Virus record (IMG/VR): IMGVR_UViG_3300006736_003202
Coordinates: 1-56,390 of that record
Strand: one strand, 5' to 3'
Source of the DNA: a virus
Length of the DNA stretch: 56,390 nucleotides
The translations under genes and the position numbers were made by a program. How positions within the stretch are numbered: the stretch's first letter is position 1; each line of letters begins with the position of its first letter. Below, piece after piece: positions 22,955 to 32,595 of this stretch. Under the pieces are notes generated by a model that had not been told where the DNA came from, made no database searches, and saw only the letters and a list, made by a program, of their open reading frames with translations.

Positions 22955-24031
22955 ATGACTAAGAAAGATAAGAAAATTTGGAGTAAAGAGAAATTCTCCG
23001 CCGAACGAAGAGCAATAGTTGAAGATGTTTATGCCAAGATGAAGGGCTCGGGCAATGCCCGCTCCACTACAACATCCGAAGGCATTGATACGACCACAGA
23101 GTCTGCTGTAACGCTAGGTGATCCATCCGATTATTATGATAATCCTCCTTATGTTTTGCCAGATAATAGTGGTCTTTATCATACGGATGTCGCGACTCCA
23201 CGCGTGCACTACAAGCGCGCCAAAGGCGAAAAGATTATTAAAAGAAAGAACGCTTATATAGTTCTTGGCCGAGATCGACCCAGTTCAAATCGCAGCGGAT
23301 GGGGATCTAAAGGGGCGATAAATGCCGCTAGCATTGATTTGGTGGTAGGTAGAATGGCTGGTGCACGAGACGGACAAGGAGTAGATGATGGTACCCATGT
23401 TGACAACTCCTTCAGTGCCGATGCAGCACGTATTCACATAAGTCAGATGACAGATATTGATAAAAACTTCGGTATAGCCACCAATGAGATTACCGCAGCC
23501 CCTCCCCGTTCTGGTATTGGTATTAAAGCGGATCTCGTGCGCGTGATTGGTCGCGAAGGAGTGAAAATCGTTACCGGAAAGTGTGACGGTTGTAAGCCGG
23601 CTGAAAAAAACTCTATGGGTGGAAAATTACTTCCCGCGCCGCGCATCATCTTACAAGCCGGCAACAATGTCGAGTCTCGTATGGTGTTTGGTGGCCTTTT
23701 TAATACACCTGAAAAATACAACAACCTGCAAGGTGTGGCTCGTGGAGAGAATGTTGTAGAATCTCTTCGTGATTTAGCTGAAATTTTAGACGAGGTGATG
23801 AGCGCTCTTATTAACTTCCTATTACTTCAACAAGCATTCAATGGTGCGGTCGGAGTAGACCCGATTCGTCCGTGGGTGCCGACAGCTGCTGGAAGTTTCG
23901 TGGCATTGTCGATCCCGTGGATAATGGACAGCATAATACAAACGCGCACCAACAAAACCCTGTGGGAAATTAATCACCTATATCCATGCGGTTACCGCTT
24001 TATCCCGAGCCGGAATGTGTATTCCACTTAA
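22955..24031 (+). CDS. Predicted virion protein, possible baseplate component
   Basis: A 358-residue protein with a charged N-terminus, a serine/threonine-rich linker (about 30-55) and a beta-rich middle that includes VLGRDRPSS, AASIDLVVGRM and ARIHISQMTDIDKNFGIA, then GIGIKADLVRVIGREGVKIV. This repeating strand pattern recalls beta-helical or spike-like phage parts. The last 90 residues are more helical with a hydrophobic stretch (ALINFLLLQQAFNGAVGV). The family is not identified. It has a good AGAGGA site before ATG 22955 and lies between a possible hub protein and the 2110-residue giant. Confidence 0.6.
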   Translation: MTKKDKKIWSKEKFSAERRAIVEDVYAKMKGSGNARSTTTSEGIDTTTESAVTLGDPSDYYDNPPYVLPDNSGLYHTDVATPRVHYKRAKGEKIIKRKNAYIVLGRDRPSSNRSGWGSKGAINAASIDLVVGRMAGARDGQGVDDGTHVDNSFSADAARIHISQMTDIDKNFGIATNEITAAPPRSGIGIKADLVRVIGREGVKIVTGKCDGCKPAEKNSMGGKLLPAPRIILQAGNNVESRMVFGGLFNTPEKYNNLQGVARGENVVESLRDLAEILDEVMSALINFLLLQQAFNGAVGVDPIRPWVPTAAGSFVALSIPWIMDSIIQTRTNKTLWEINHLYPCGYRFIPSRNVYST

Positions 24032-24033
24032 CC

Positions 24034-24039
24034 AAGGAG
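24034..24039 (+). promoter_or_regulatory. Ribosome binding site of the 2110-residue gene
   Basis: AAGGAG lies eight bases before ATG 24048, in a 16-base gap. It fixes the start of the first giant gene. Confidence 0.6.
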
Positions 24040-24047
24040 AAATATAA

Positions 24048-27000
24048 ATGGCAGACTCTACTTTTTTATCATGGCAAGATAGAAACAATGATGGCTTAAT
24101 AGATGTGTGCGGCCCTGCACCATCCTCACCCATTATTTGTTTAGAATGTTCTCCCAATCCTAAAGCTTTGGTACCAAACTGGCGTAATCGAACAATAGAC
24201 GAACCATTCTTAAACGAGAAATTGTGTGAATATTGGATCACTGTTCCTACCGCATATACCGAGATTTCACATAATCTAGAGGGAAAGGCAGAAATTCAAA
24301 AAACACGAGCGGTATCTGCCTTGTTGGACATTTTTGATAAAGATACTTCGCACGAGACCTTTAGTGCATTAAGCGCCGCACTACATCTTAAAGATTTTGA
24401 TCTAGATCCACGCCCTAACAGCAGAGCTAAATTTCTATATGGGGTTTCTTATTCGGATTTACATGATCTTAAAGATGCCGTGGAAGAAGACGAAGAAGTA
24501 GAAGAGGAACGCGAGGATGTTTTGGTAACATATCAAGCATCATCAATCAAATCTCAATTAATTCGGGTTAGAAAGGGCTTGAGTTTATATTCGCGCTTTC
24601 TAAAAGTGTACCAAGGAGTCGAAGGAGGAAACTTATATTTTGAAGATGCGGAGTCCGGTGAATCAAGAGCCATTTTTAATTTAGAAAGTTATGGTGATAT
24701 TGGAATGTGGCCAAGCGCCTCTAAGATGGGTTCGATGTTGGTAGAGTTAGATAAGTTTTTAAATGGCAAAGGCCTAAACATTCCTGGTAGCGGCCCTATT
24801 GTCTTTTTTCAAGATCGCGTGGTTAAAATAGAGATTTTATATAGTGGAGAATATGATTTAAAAAGAATGAAAGTGTGGACTGAAGACTGTGGGGAAAAGC
24901 CCAAGGTTTACACAAGCAAATTAAGCCGGCTTAAATCAAAACCCGGTTGGCGCGATAGAACTGCGCGCGGCTATTTTGCGCAGCTTCAACAAATGCACTC
25001 AGCACTTGGCGCGCGCGAAGCGTGGCCATGGATAGAATTTGTAACTAATTTTACCTACCCTCCTGTAATAGCAGTGAAGCTTCCTACTGATTCAACTCCC
25101 GGCGAAACGGTGGGAAGCTGTGTAATGGAGGCGCTAGAAAACGAAGCCAAACAACTAGGACAAGATATTTTGGATGATGTGTTTGGTTTGGGAGATGCAA
25201 TTGCCTATATGTTTCACAACAATTTGTGTCAATCTTCATTAGAGGACGTTATTGCATCTGATGAAGAGTTGGGCCTTCTTCCTAATTTGGATAACCCCGG
25301 CGCATTTGATCGCAGCAAGGTGTCGTCCATGGCCACGGAACAAGCGTTTAAGAAGCTGAAGACCAATAATCCTATCGGTAATTATTTATGCGCAAATGTG
25401 TTGGGATTAGGTTTGCCTGCCGTGGGTGGCATATGCGGAAGTGCCGGCGCCCAAATGGAAGCGCTATGGAAGGAGGGGTTTGATGGTCTTAAATGGTGTG
25501 GTTTATTAGATCTGCTTATGGAGGTCATCAGATGCTTGATGGGCGGCCTTACTTTAGAAGAAGCCCTCGCGAGTATTTGTGAAAGCGCACTCCAAGCAAT
25601 GGGTATAGAGAATTTCGGCGATCTTTTTATTGGCCTTGATCCTGAAAAGCAAGCTGCATTAGATGCTCTAGTGAAGCAAAAGCTTTCCGAAGGACAACTT
25701 TTTAAATCCGACTCACAAAATGCGATTGTGGGAGATTCGACCGCCGGCAACTATGTCATAGAGAAGCCCTGGGAAAACCAAGAGCTAATTGATAAGGAAC
25801 GCAAAAATCAAGTAGAAGGGCCGGTTGATGGGATGACACCTCAGCAAACACAAGATACATCCACCGCTCAGCGTCGTACACTCGCACAACAATTTGACAT
25901 GGGAGCATCAGCTAACCAGTTAGACTCCAATATTGTAATGCAGGCTTATTTTAAGGCTCTGCTGGAGATGTTTGATGGGATGCTGTTGGAACTGGTAGAT
26001 ATACTTAATAAATTCCCTGGCGCTCAGCTTATAGCAGGAATCATAGCTTTACTCGACTGTCCGCGCCCACCCATCTTTAACCCCAGCATAATGGATTTCC
26101 TAAAAGATCTTGAGCTACCTTTTTGTCGAAATATGACGGATATCACCCTTCCTCGTATAGAAAACCCTTTCGGATGGCTTCCCAAATTTAAAGATATTTG
26201 GCGATGGTTGTGGCTAGCTTTAAAGTGTGCAATTCAACAGTTAATTGTTTCAATTTTGATGAAGCTTTTGGTAAAACTATGTGAGTTGTTAGGAGACGCG
26301 ATATGTAAGGCTCTAGAAGTTGCAGGCGCTATGGCGGCTGCGTTAGTGGACTCTAGCACAACCTTTGCGGCTGCAATTAGGAAGGCGATTTGTGGAGAGG
26401 AGGCAGACGATGCACAAGTTGAAGCCACCATTGAAGATCTTTTTGGTACTTTAGGCGCCGGCGGCGCCGCATTTGGCGACCGAGAGGCTGTGATTAACTT
26501 TGCTGAAGATATTGCCTCTTCTGTAACTCAACGCGAACTACTAGAAGGGTTTACAGGAGTGCCTTCCCAAGCATTGTTGAATATCACTGATACTCTTATT
26601 GAGTGGGAGTATCCTGAATTTCGCGATGGTCTCGGTGGAACAGATGACATCGAAAGATTTTTTGTCAATGTTGGAAAATTACTTCCGGTCGACTTTAAGG
26701 CCGAAATCGAAGATTATTTGGATAGTGTTCCTCTAAACGATACAACTCCTGCTAACCCAACTTTATGTGCAACCCCTAAACAATTGGAAGATTTTAAAAA
26801 CTTACGTTGTGAATTACTTGAGGGAAGAGCAACCAAAGAACAATGCGATGCTATGTATGAGAGTATCAGAGGGCAATTTTTAGACGATTTGGATGATTTG
26901 GGTGCAGTAGTTCAAGGAGGTCCAACCGCGTTTATCATGGACAATATGCCTCCCATCGTCTCCACTAACCCTGACCCAGATTGTCAGGATGGATTAATAC

Positions 27001-30000
27001 CCTTAGAGCCCGAAGAGGCCGCGGCGTCCGCCAAGGCAGCATTAGGCGGAGCTTTAGAGCAATTAAAAGTAGACTTTTCGAAAGATATGTTGGGTAATGG
27101 AGGGTTGTTTGCAAGCGATAAAGATTGGGGGATGATAAATATGATTCTCTCCGACACAATGGGAAAACCATATACCGCTCACAAAAGGAAAGTTTTTAAT
27201 GATCGTAGTTATGTGGATTTTTATGTGGATTTAGGTAACACTTGGGCCTCGGCGTTTGACAAAGATCAAGCCGCCTTTGAACAAGTGTCCGCCCTGTACA
27301 AGCAACAGGGCGCGTACCCCGTCCGCGTCGGGGGATGGCTACAAGATTATATGAAGGACGAAGTAGAAATAAATTTTAAAGGAAATAATAGCCTCGCTGG
27401 TAGAAAGGACACGTATGTTTCCTTCGAGACACTAGGGTTTACAGGACTTTTTGGTGGGGATATTGATCTGTTGGCAGTCCCAGATATGGGGTATAATATA
27501 GGATTGGGTGTCAATATGGGCGCCGAATCCGTCCTTTTTAAGAGAATGCCCCGGAAGGCCTCTCCTGACCTTAATTTAAGCTTCAGAGACAATGCCAAAG
27601 GTCTCTCGGCGAATTTCGGTGGAACATATGCGTGGGGGTATGATGCTCAGATCTATCTTTCTGATTTGGTACAACCAGAAAGTGCGCCACATAATATGGG
27701 TAGCAGCCCAGTAGGAACGTATTCTTATGCCGATAACGCTCGCGTCAAAATTACTGAATTTTTTAACATGGGAGTTGATACAGACTTTTCTCCAACTCAA
27801 CATATGGACAGAAAAGAGAAAAAAGAATTTGAGAAAGATCAAAAAAACAGCATTATTAAAGATAGAGCATTAGAGTTTGTAGCTATTGACGATGCCTTTG
27901 AAAATTTTGAAGAAATTGCTGCCGATTATCCCAATTTCTATCAATGTTTTACAAATCTCGTAGGCGCCCCTCCCGAAACAATCCTGCTGAAAGAAATGAT
28001 AAATAGTGGCTCTCAGGCAATCGGTATCCCCGTTGATACCGTCACATCCGGCGCTGCCGGCGACGCTCGCGACGACGCCATCCAAACACTTACTAAGCGA
28101 TTCATGGATCTCGTGGCCAATAATGATATAGCCTTTAATTACGGTGCGCAATTTGATCCCCTCACACTGAGTGATATCGAATATGTAACGGACAATGGGG
28201 TGGCTTACCATGAAGCGGTAAATGACGAGGGTGAGCCGTTAAGTAATGATGATATGATTTTGGGTAAAAGCCGAGATCAGTATCTAAATGGGAAGGATGC
28301 TCGCGTCATTTATTTAGATCCCAATAAATTTGGCGGTACATATATGAATCCTCCTCTTTATATTCGACCGGTTGTGAATAAGGGGTGGCTTGGAATGGTG
28401 GATGTACTGTTTCCCGATATAAGCCCATGTAAACCACAACGAACTGATTTGATTGATTTCGGCGATATCCAAGACAAAATTAATGAGCGATATCCGCAAA
28501 TCCCTCACGATCAGCGCCTTAAATCCGATCCAGATTGCGTTTTAGAAGTCCCATTTAATAGAATTTTAGAGCGCTCAGCAAAAGCAGAATTAGAAGGTCT
28601 TATAAGTTCTGCCATTCGAGCTTTCGTTAGTGTGGAAATGCTCAAAGGTCTCGCAACATTTAGCACCTTTAACCCTAGTTGTCCATATACATATAGTAAA
28701 TTATTTGCTGCCTATGTGGTAGAGCTAATGGAAAAGGGGTTCAAAGATCCTTCAACAGCTCCTTGGGACTTTTTCAGCCCTTTCAGCGATCACGAATTTT
28801 GGTATGCATTTCTAGAAACTGCCGTTCAAATATATAATTATAGAATTAGTTTAGATGAGATCCAGCCCCCGCAGAGTGTTTTAGGGGCTTTGATCGAAAT
28901 AGATAACATGCAATCTGAATATAAATACCCATATCACGAAGAGCTTTCGGATGCTAAGTCGACAAACCCCCGAGACGCAGGGATGCTCGAAACTCTAAAG
29001 GGATATCGTGAAAGTAAAAACCTTGAAGCCGTACAAAAAATCGAAGAGTCCGCCAAAATTGTATTGGCTGAGTTAGTTGTCGAACAAATCAACTATATGG
29101 GCAAAAAATTCGTAGATAATCTCAAAGTATTAGACATAAAACCAACTATATTTGATTTAGATTATTATTTATTGCAATATTTCGCCGCTGGAAGTGAATT
29201 GATTTTAGATTGGGACATCAAGCCGGAAGTTGTTGGCTTAGGTGAGCCCGGGGACAGCGAATTATATACCTCTGGCAAGTCTTTTTCTGATGCGGAAACA
29301 GGTGAAGAATATGAGGGATATTATCATGTGTTCCGCGATCCCATGGATGGCAGCGCGCTATATGCCGCCGGCGAATTTTGGATAGCAGATGACGAGCCGC
29401 GGCTATTGCGGCCACTAGCAAACAAGCTCACTGTACCCATCGGAGACGTGGCTAGTTTGGGAGAAGCAAGTCCAGGTTCTGACGATTTCTTGATTATTGA
29501 AAAGTATATCAGTATTAATGGCGGCAAAAAAACTCCAGCCGACGCGCTAGCTGTAATTAAAGATCTGCCGCCCACAGATAATATTTCTCAACATTATCCC
29601 GGTTCGATGGAAAACGTCTATAACGACGATGGAGAAGAGGTGGGAATAAAAGGAAGCATGGGAGTTCGTTATGGGCTTCAAGTGAGTGCTGTGATCGGCA
29701 GCCAGCAGGTGCCGATTACGTCCGTTGAAGTGGATTCTTTGGACGTAGAGTGTGCTAATGCGCAGCCCTTTGAAGCAGATAGTAACCTTTTATATTGTTT
29801 AATTTTGAAACTAAGGGAAGATGCGCGATTCAAACTATTGACACGTTATATTCTTCCACTACCAAAGATGGTTTCACTCATTGCCATTTATAACTCCTAT
29901 GGGCTTTTGCAGTCTATTGGACAAATTTGCGCCGAGACGGGAGATACTTTTGGGGTCACGCCCCCCGGCAAATTTGCAGGAATCGGCACCAAACCAGGGC

Positions 30001-30380
30001 GCGCCGTATCAGTAAGCTATGGAAAGGACGGCCCATATGTAACGGACATTAGTTTTAATTATACAGACACCGATGGGTGGGCTAGTAAAAAGGATCGGGA
30101 TATAGATCAATGGTTTGTGTTAGAATTTGATAAGTGGGACATGGTATTATTAAGAAACTTTAAAACGCGCTTGAAAAAGCTTTTTCGTAGTTTTTATCGA
30201 AGTCGTAAGTTTACTCCCGGCGATGATGATGGACCAAGTGCTGGTACAATTTGGTTAGCTGGTCTTCGAGAGTCTTTTCGGCCCGTCCCCGGCCGGTCAA
30301 TGCTTCCTTGGTGGCGACGCGGCAGATTACGTCCCAACCCGTTTAATGCGGAAGAGGAATTGTGCACGAAAAAAGATTAG
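24048..30380 (+). CDS. Giant predicted baseplate/tail structural protein (2110 residues)
   Basis: One open frame of 2110 residues without a family I recognise. At the N-terminus a D-x-N-x-D-G-x-I-D loop (D11 to D19) matches the calcium-binding loop of dockerin/EF-hand type. A Glu-rich segment follows near residue 145 (EEDEEVEEERED). Residues about 360-560 are Cys-, Gly- and Leu-rich. Two strongly hydrophobic stretches lie near 632-676 (ELVDILNKFPGAQLIAGIIA) and 715-767 (WRWLWLALKCAIQQLIVSIL), followed by an Ala-rich segment. The rest is mixed alpha/beta, with a basic C-terminus. Its place just before gp25- and gp6-like genes argues for a hub, tube-plug or tape-measure-like role. Confidence 0.6.
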   Translation: MADSTFLSWQDRNNDGLIDVCGPAPSSPIICLECSPNPKALVPNWRNRTIDEPFLNEKLCEYWITVPTAYTEISHNLEGKAEIQKTRAVSALLDIFDKDTSHETFSALSAALHLKDFDLDPRPNSRAKFLYGVSYSDLHDLKDAVEEDEEVEEEREDVLVTYQASSIKSQLIRVRKGLSLYSRFLKVYQGVEGGNLYFEDAESGESRAIFNLESYGDIGMWPSASKMGSMLVELDKFLNGKGLNIPGSGPIVFFQDRVVKIEILYSGEYDLKRMKVWTEDCGEKPKVYTSKLSRLKSKPGWRDRTARGYFAQLQQMHSALGAREAWPWIEFVTNFTYPPVIAVKLPTDSTPGETVGSCVMEALENEAKQLGQDILDDVFGLGDAIAYMFHNNLCQSSLEDVIASDEELGLLPNLDNPGAFDRSKVSSMATEQAFKKLKTNNPIGNYLCANVLGLGLPAVGGICGSAGAQMEALWKEGFDGLKWCGLLDLLMEVIRCLMGGLTLEEALASICESALQAMGIENFGDLFIGLDPEKQAALDALVKQKLSEGQLFKSDSQNAIVGDSTAGNYVIEKPWENQELIDKERKNQVEGPVDGMTPQQTQDTSTAQRRTLAQQFDMGASANQLDSNIVMQAYFKALLEMFDGMLLELVDILNKFPGAQLIAGIIALLDCPRPPIFNPSIMDFLKDLELPFCRNMTDITLPRIENPFGWLPKFKDIWRWLWLALKCAIQQLIVSILMKLLVKLCELLGDAICKALEVAGAMAAALVDSSTTFAAAIRKAICGEEADDAQVEATIEDLFGTLGAGGAAFGDREAVINFAEDIASSVTQRELLEGFTGVPSQALLNITDTLIEWEYPEFRDGLGGTDDIERFFVNVGKLLPVDFKAEIEDYLDSVPLNDTTPANPTLCATPKQLEDFKNLRCELLEGRATKEQCDAMYESIRGQFLDDLDDLGAVVQGGPTAFIMDNMPPIVSTNPDPDCQDGLIPLEPEEAAASAKAALGGALEQLKVDFSKDMLGNGGLFASDKDWGMINMILSDTMGKPYTAHKRKVFNDRSYVDFYVDLGNTWASAFDKDQAAFEQVSALYKQQGAYPVRVGGWLQDYMKDEVEINFKGNNSLAGRKDTYVSFETLGFTGLFGGDIDLLAVPDMGYNIGLGVNMGAESVLFKRMPRKASPDLNLSFRDNAKGLSANFGGTYAWGYDAQIYLSDLVQPESAPHNMGSSPVGTYSYADNARVKITEFFNMGVDTDFSPTQHMDRKEKKEFEKDQKNSIIKDRALEFVAIDDAFENFEEIAADYPNFYQCFTNLVGAPPETILLKEMINSGSQAIGIPVDTVTSGAAGDARDDAIQTLTKRFMDLVANNDIAFNYGAQFDPLTLSDIEYVTDNGVAYHEAVNDEGEPLSNDDMILGKSRDQYLNGKDARVIYLDPNKFGGTYMNPPLYIRPVVNKGWLGMVDVLFPDISPCKPQRTDLIDFGDIQDKINERYPQIPHDQRLKSDPDCVLEVPFNRILERSAKAELEGLISSAIRAFVSVEMLKGLATFSTFNPSCPYTYSKLFAAYVVELMEKGFKDPSTAPWDFFSPFSDHEFWYAFLETAVQIYNYRISLDEIQPPQSVLGALIEIDNMQSEYKYPYHEELSDAKSTNPRDAGMLETLKGYRESKNLEAVQKIEESAKIVLAELVVEQINYMGKKFVDNLKVLDIKPTIFDLDYYLLQYFAAGSELILDWDIKPEVVGLGEPGDSELYTSGKSFSDAETGEEYEGYYHVFRDPMDGSALYAAGEFWIADDEPRLLRPLANKLTVPIGDVASLGEASPGSDDFLIIEKYISINGGKKTPADALAVIKDLPPTDNISQHYPGSMENVYNDDGEEVGIKGSMGVRYGLQVSAVIGSQQVPITSVEVDSLDVECANAQPFEADSNLLYCLILKLREDARFKLLTRYILPLPKMVSLIAIYNSYGLLQSIGQICAETGDTFGVTPPGKFAGIGTKPGRAVSVSYGKDGPYVTDISFNYTDTDGWASKKDRDIDQWFVLEFDKWDMVLLRNFKTRLKKLFRSFYRSRKFTPGDDDGPSAGTIWLAGLRESFRPVPGRSMLPWWRRGRLRPNPFNAEEELCTKKD

Positions 30381-30384
30381 TAGC

Positions 30385-30395
30385 ATAATTATTAG
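30385..30395 (+). promoter_or_regulatory. Possible late-promoter element
   Basis: ATAATTATTAG lies 26 bases before the gp25-like start, between the stop of the giant gene and its ribosome site. Three other late-gene gaps carry a similar AT-rich core. A role as a gp55-type -10 element is inference. Confidence 0.3.
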
Positions 30396-30410
30396 ATAGG
30401 AGAAACAATT

Positions 30411-30779
30411 ATGGCCTCATTTAGTGTAGCGCTCCCCTTAGAGTTTGATGCCACTGATGGCTTTAGAATGATAAAAGAGTTTAATTCGCTCATTCGACAA
30501 AATTTAAAAATGATATTGTTGACCGATCCTGGCGAACGCGTGATGGATCCGTTGTTTGGTGCTGGCATTAAAACTTTCTTATTCGAAAGTTTTAATGCCG
30601 GGGTTGGACCGCAGCTTGAGGGCATTATTAGAAAGCAGGTATCCACCTATATGCCATCGGTGCAAATTGAGAAAATCGATTTTCACACAATGGATCCCGA
30701 CGCAAACACCATAGGCTTCGCCATAGTATATAATGTTCCTCAGATTGGCGTAAAAGATTTACTAGAATTTACTATTTAA
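30411..30779 (+). CDS. Baseplate wedge protein, gp25/GPW family
   Basis: A 122-residue member of the GPW/gp25 family, which forms the inner baseplate and nucleates the sheath in contractile tails. The family pattern is clear: an N-terminal SVALPLEFDATDGFRM, helix EFNSLIRQNLKMILLTDPGERVMDP shortened as in T4 gp25, the characteristic L-L-T-x-P-G-E-R-x-x-x-P-x-F-G segment (residues 36-52), and the later strand ANTIGFAIVYNV. TAGGAG lies eight bases before ATG 30411. It is followed 16 bases later by the gp6-like gene, the same order as in T4-like phages (gp25, gp6). Confidence 0.9.
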   Translation: MASFSVALPLEFDATDGFRMIKEFNSLIRQNLKMILLTDPGERVMDPLFGAGIKTFLFESFNAGVGPQLEGIIRKQVSTYMPSVQIEKIDFHTMDPDANTIGFAIVYNVPQIGVKDLLEFTI

Positions 30780-30795
30780 AAAAGGGGGATTTTTA

Positions 30796-32595
30796 ATGCC
30801 AGATGACCAAAAAAACATAATACCTATAAATTATACTCATCGTGAGTTTAAATCTATTAGGCAAGATCTGCTACAAATCGCAGAAAGACTATACCCCGAT
30901 TCTTTCCAAGATTTCAGCGAAGCATCTTTTGGATCATTGATGCTGGACGCAGTTGCTTATGTGGGAGATCAACTTTCCTTTTATTTAGATTATAATGTTA
31001 ATGAGGCATTTTTAGACACTGCTTACCAATATTCTAATATTATAAGACACGGGCGCACACTAGGATATAAAGACACAGGCCGGCCATCTACTTACGGAGA
31101 GGTGGCCCTTTTCGTTCAAGTCCCCGCTAGCGGCTATGGTATAGGTCCGGACACTAAATATTTACCCGTCTTAAAAAGAGGAAGCCGGTTTGCCTCGGTT
31201 AATGGCTTAAGTTATGTATTGGTCGAAGACATTGACATGTCGTCACCCAAAAACCCCGTCATTGTATCCCAAGTAGATTCAGATACTGGTGCACCCACGA
31301 ATTATGCGGTCAAAGCCTACGGAACAGTAGTGTCTGGCTATTACGGCGAAGAAAAAGTTAAAATAGGGCCTTATGAAAGATTTAAACGCGTACGCCTTGC
31401 CACCGCCAACATATCAGAGGTTACCTCAGTATTCGACTCGGAAGGCCACGAATATTTCGAGGTAGATTATCTATCCCAAGATATGGTATATAAAGAAATT
31501 ACCAACACCAATTATCAAAACGACAACGTACCTTCGATATTGAAGCCCTATCTGGTTTCTCGAAAGTTTGTAGTAGAGAAAGATCGTTTTAGCACAGATC
31601 TTCAATTTGGCTCAGGCAAAGCCGGCGAATCGGATGTAATTGCTAACCCCCAATCTGTGGCTTTAGATATCTTTGGAAAGAATTATGTAACCGACACTAC
31701 GTTTGACCCTACGCGGCTAACCAAAAATGAAAATTTTGGAATTGTGCCGTCGAACACCACATTAACAATTGCTTATCGAGTTACTAACCCGGGCGATTCT
31801 AACGCAGCCGTGGGCGCGATAAACTCAGTATCCAATGTTAGTGTAGAGTTTAAAGATGCCAATACCTTAACTCCCACTACAATGCGGTCAGTTATTGCGT
31901 CTGTGGAAGTTAACAATGAAGTACCTATTATTGGTAACGTGAGTACTCCCACGTCCACCGAACTTAAACGCAGAGTATACGACACGTTCCCTACTCAAAA
32001 TCGTGCCGTAACACAGGCTGATTATGAGAACTTATCATATAGAATGCCCGCCAAGTTTGGATCTATAAAGAGAGTATCTGTCCAAAAAGATCCGGACTCA
32101 CAAAAACGAAATTTGAACCTGTACGTTGTATCAGAAGATGAGTTTGGAAAATTAGTTAAAACTAACCGTACCATTAAAAATAATTTAAAAACGTGGTTGA
32201 ATAGCCATCGTATGATTAATGATACTATTGACATTCTTGATCCCTATATTCTTAATTTAGGAATCGAGTTTGTGGTTAAGCCCGCGCACGATGCAGACAA
32301 ATATGTGCTACTAGATCAGTGCGTAAGTATGCTTAAAACCGAGTTTGCTAACACCTCCTTTTACATAGGAGAAGCTGTTTATATTAGTAATATTTTTGCA
32401 GCCCTTAAAAAAGTGCCGGGTGTATTAGATGTACTCAAAGCAAAATTAGTAACCCGCTTTGGAAGTGGATATTCTGATGCTCAAATTATTATTAATAATA
32501 GTCTCGCACCAGATGGAAGCTATTTAATTGTTCCTAAAAATGCAATTGTAGAGTTTAAGTATCCGTCGGTAGACATCAAAGGAAAGATTAGGTAA
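30796..32595 (+). CDS. Baseplate wedge protein, T4 gp6 / baseplate-J-like
   Basis: A 599-residue protein matching the T4 gp6 layout. The N-terminal part (THREFKSIRQDLLQIAERLYPDSF written in pieces: FKSIRQDL, then ERLYPDSFQDFSEASFGSLM) and the LSFYLDYNVNEAFLDTA segment are typical of gp6, followed by RHGRTLGYKDTGRPSTYGEV. The middle and C-terminal parts contain the strand-rich baseplate-J region (RAVTQADYENLSYRMP, the site where baseplate-J proteins join their domains). It is a little shorter than T4 gp6 (660). In T4 it forms the inner baseplate dodecamer with gp25 and gp7. The upstream gap has a GGGGG site. Confidence 0.86.
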   Translation: MPDDQKNIIPINYTHREFKSIRQDLLQIAERLYPDSFQDFSEASFGSLMLDAVAYVGDQLSFYLDYNVNEAFLDTAYQYSNIIRHGRTLGYKDTGRPSTYGEVALFVQVPASGYGIGPDTKYLPVLKRGSRFASVNGLSYVLVEDIDMSSPKNPVIVSQVDSDTGAPTNYAVKAYGTVVSGYYGEEKVKIGPYERFKRVRLATANISEVTSVFDSEGHEYFEVDYLSQDMVYKEITNTNYQNDNVPSILKPYLVSRKFVVEKDRFSTDLQFGSGKAGESDVIANPQSVALDIFGKNYVTDTTFDPTRLTKNENFGIVPSNTTLTIAYRVTNPGDSNAAVGAINSVSNVSVEFKDANTLTPTTMRSVIASVEVNNEVPIIGNVSTPTSTELKRRVYDTFPTQNRAVTQADYENLSYRMPAKFGSIKRVSVQKDPDSQKRNLNLYVVSEDEFGKLVKTNRTIKNNLKTWLNSHRMINDTIDILDPYILNLGIEFVVKPAHDADKYVLLDQCVSMLKTEFANTSFYIGEAVYISNIFAALKKVPGVLDVLKAKLVTRFGSGYSDAQIIINNSLAPDGSYLIVPKNAIVEFKYPSVDIKGKIR

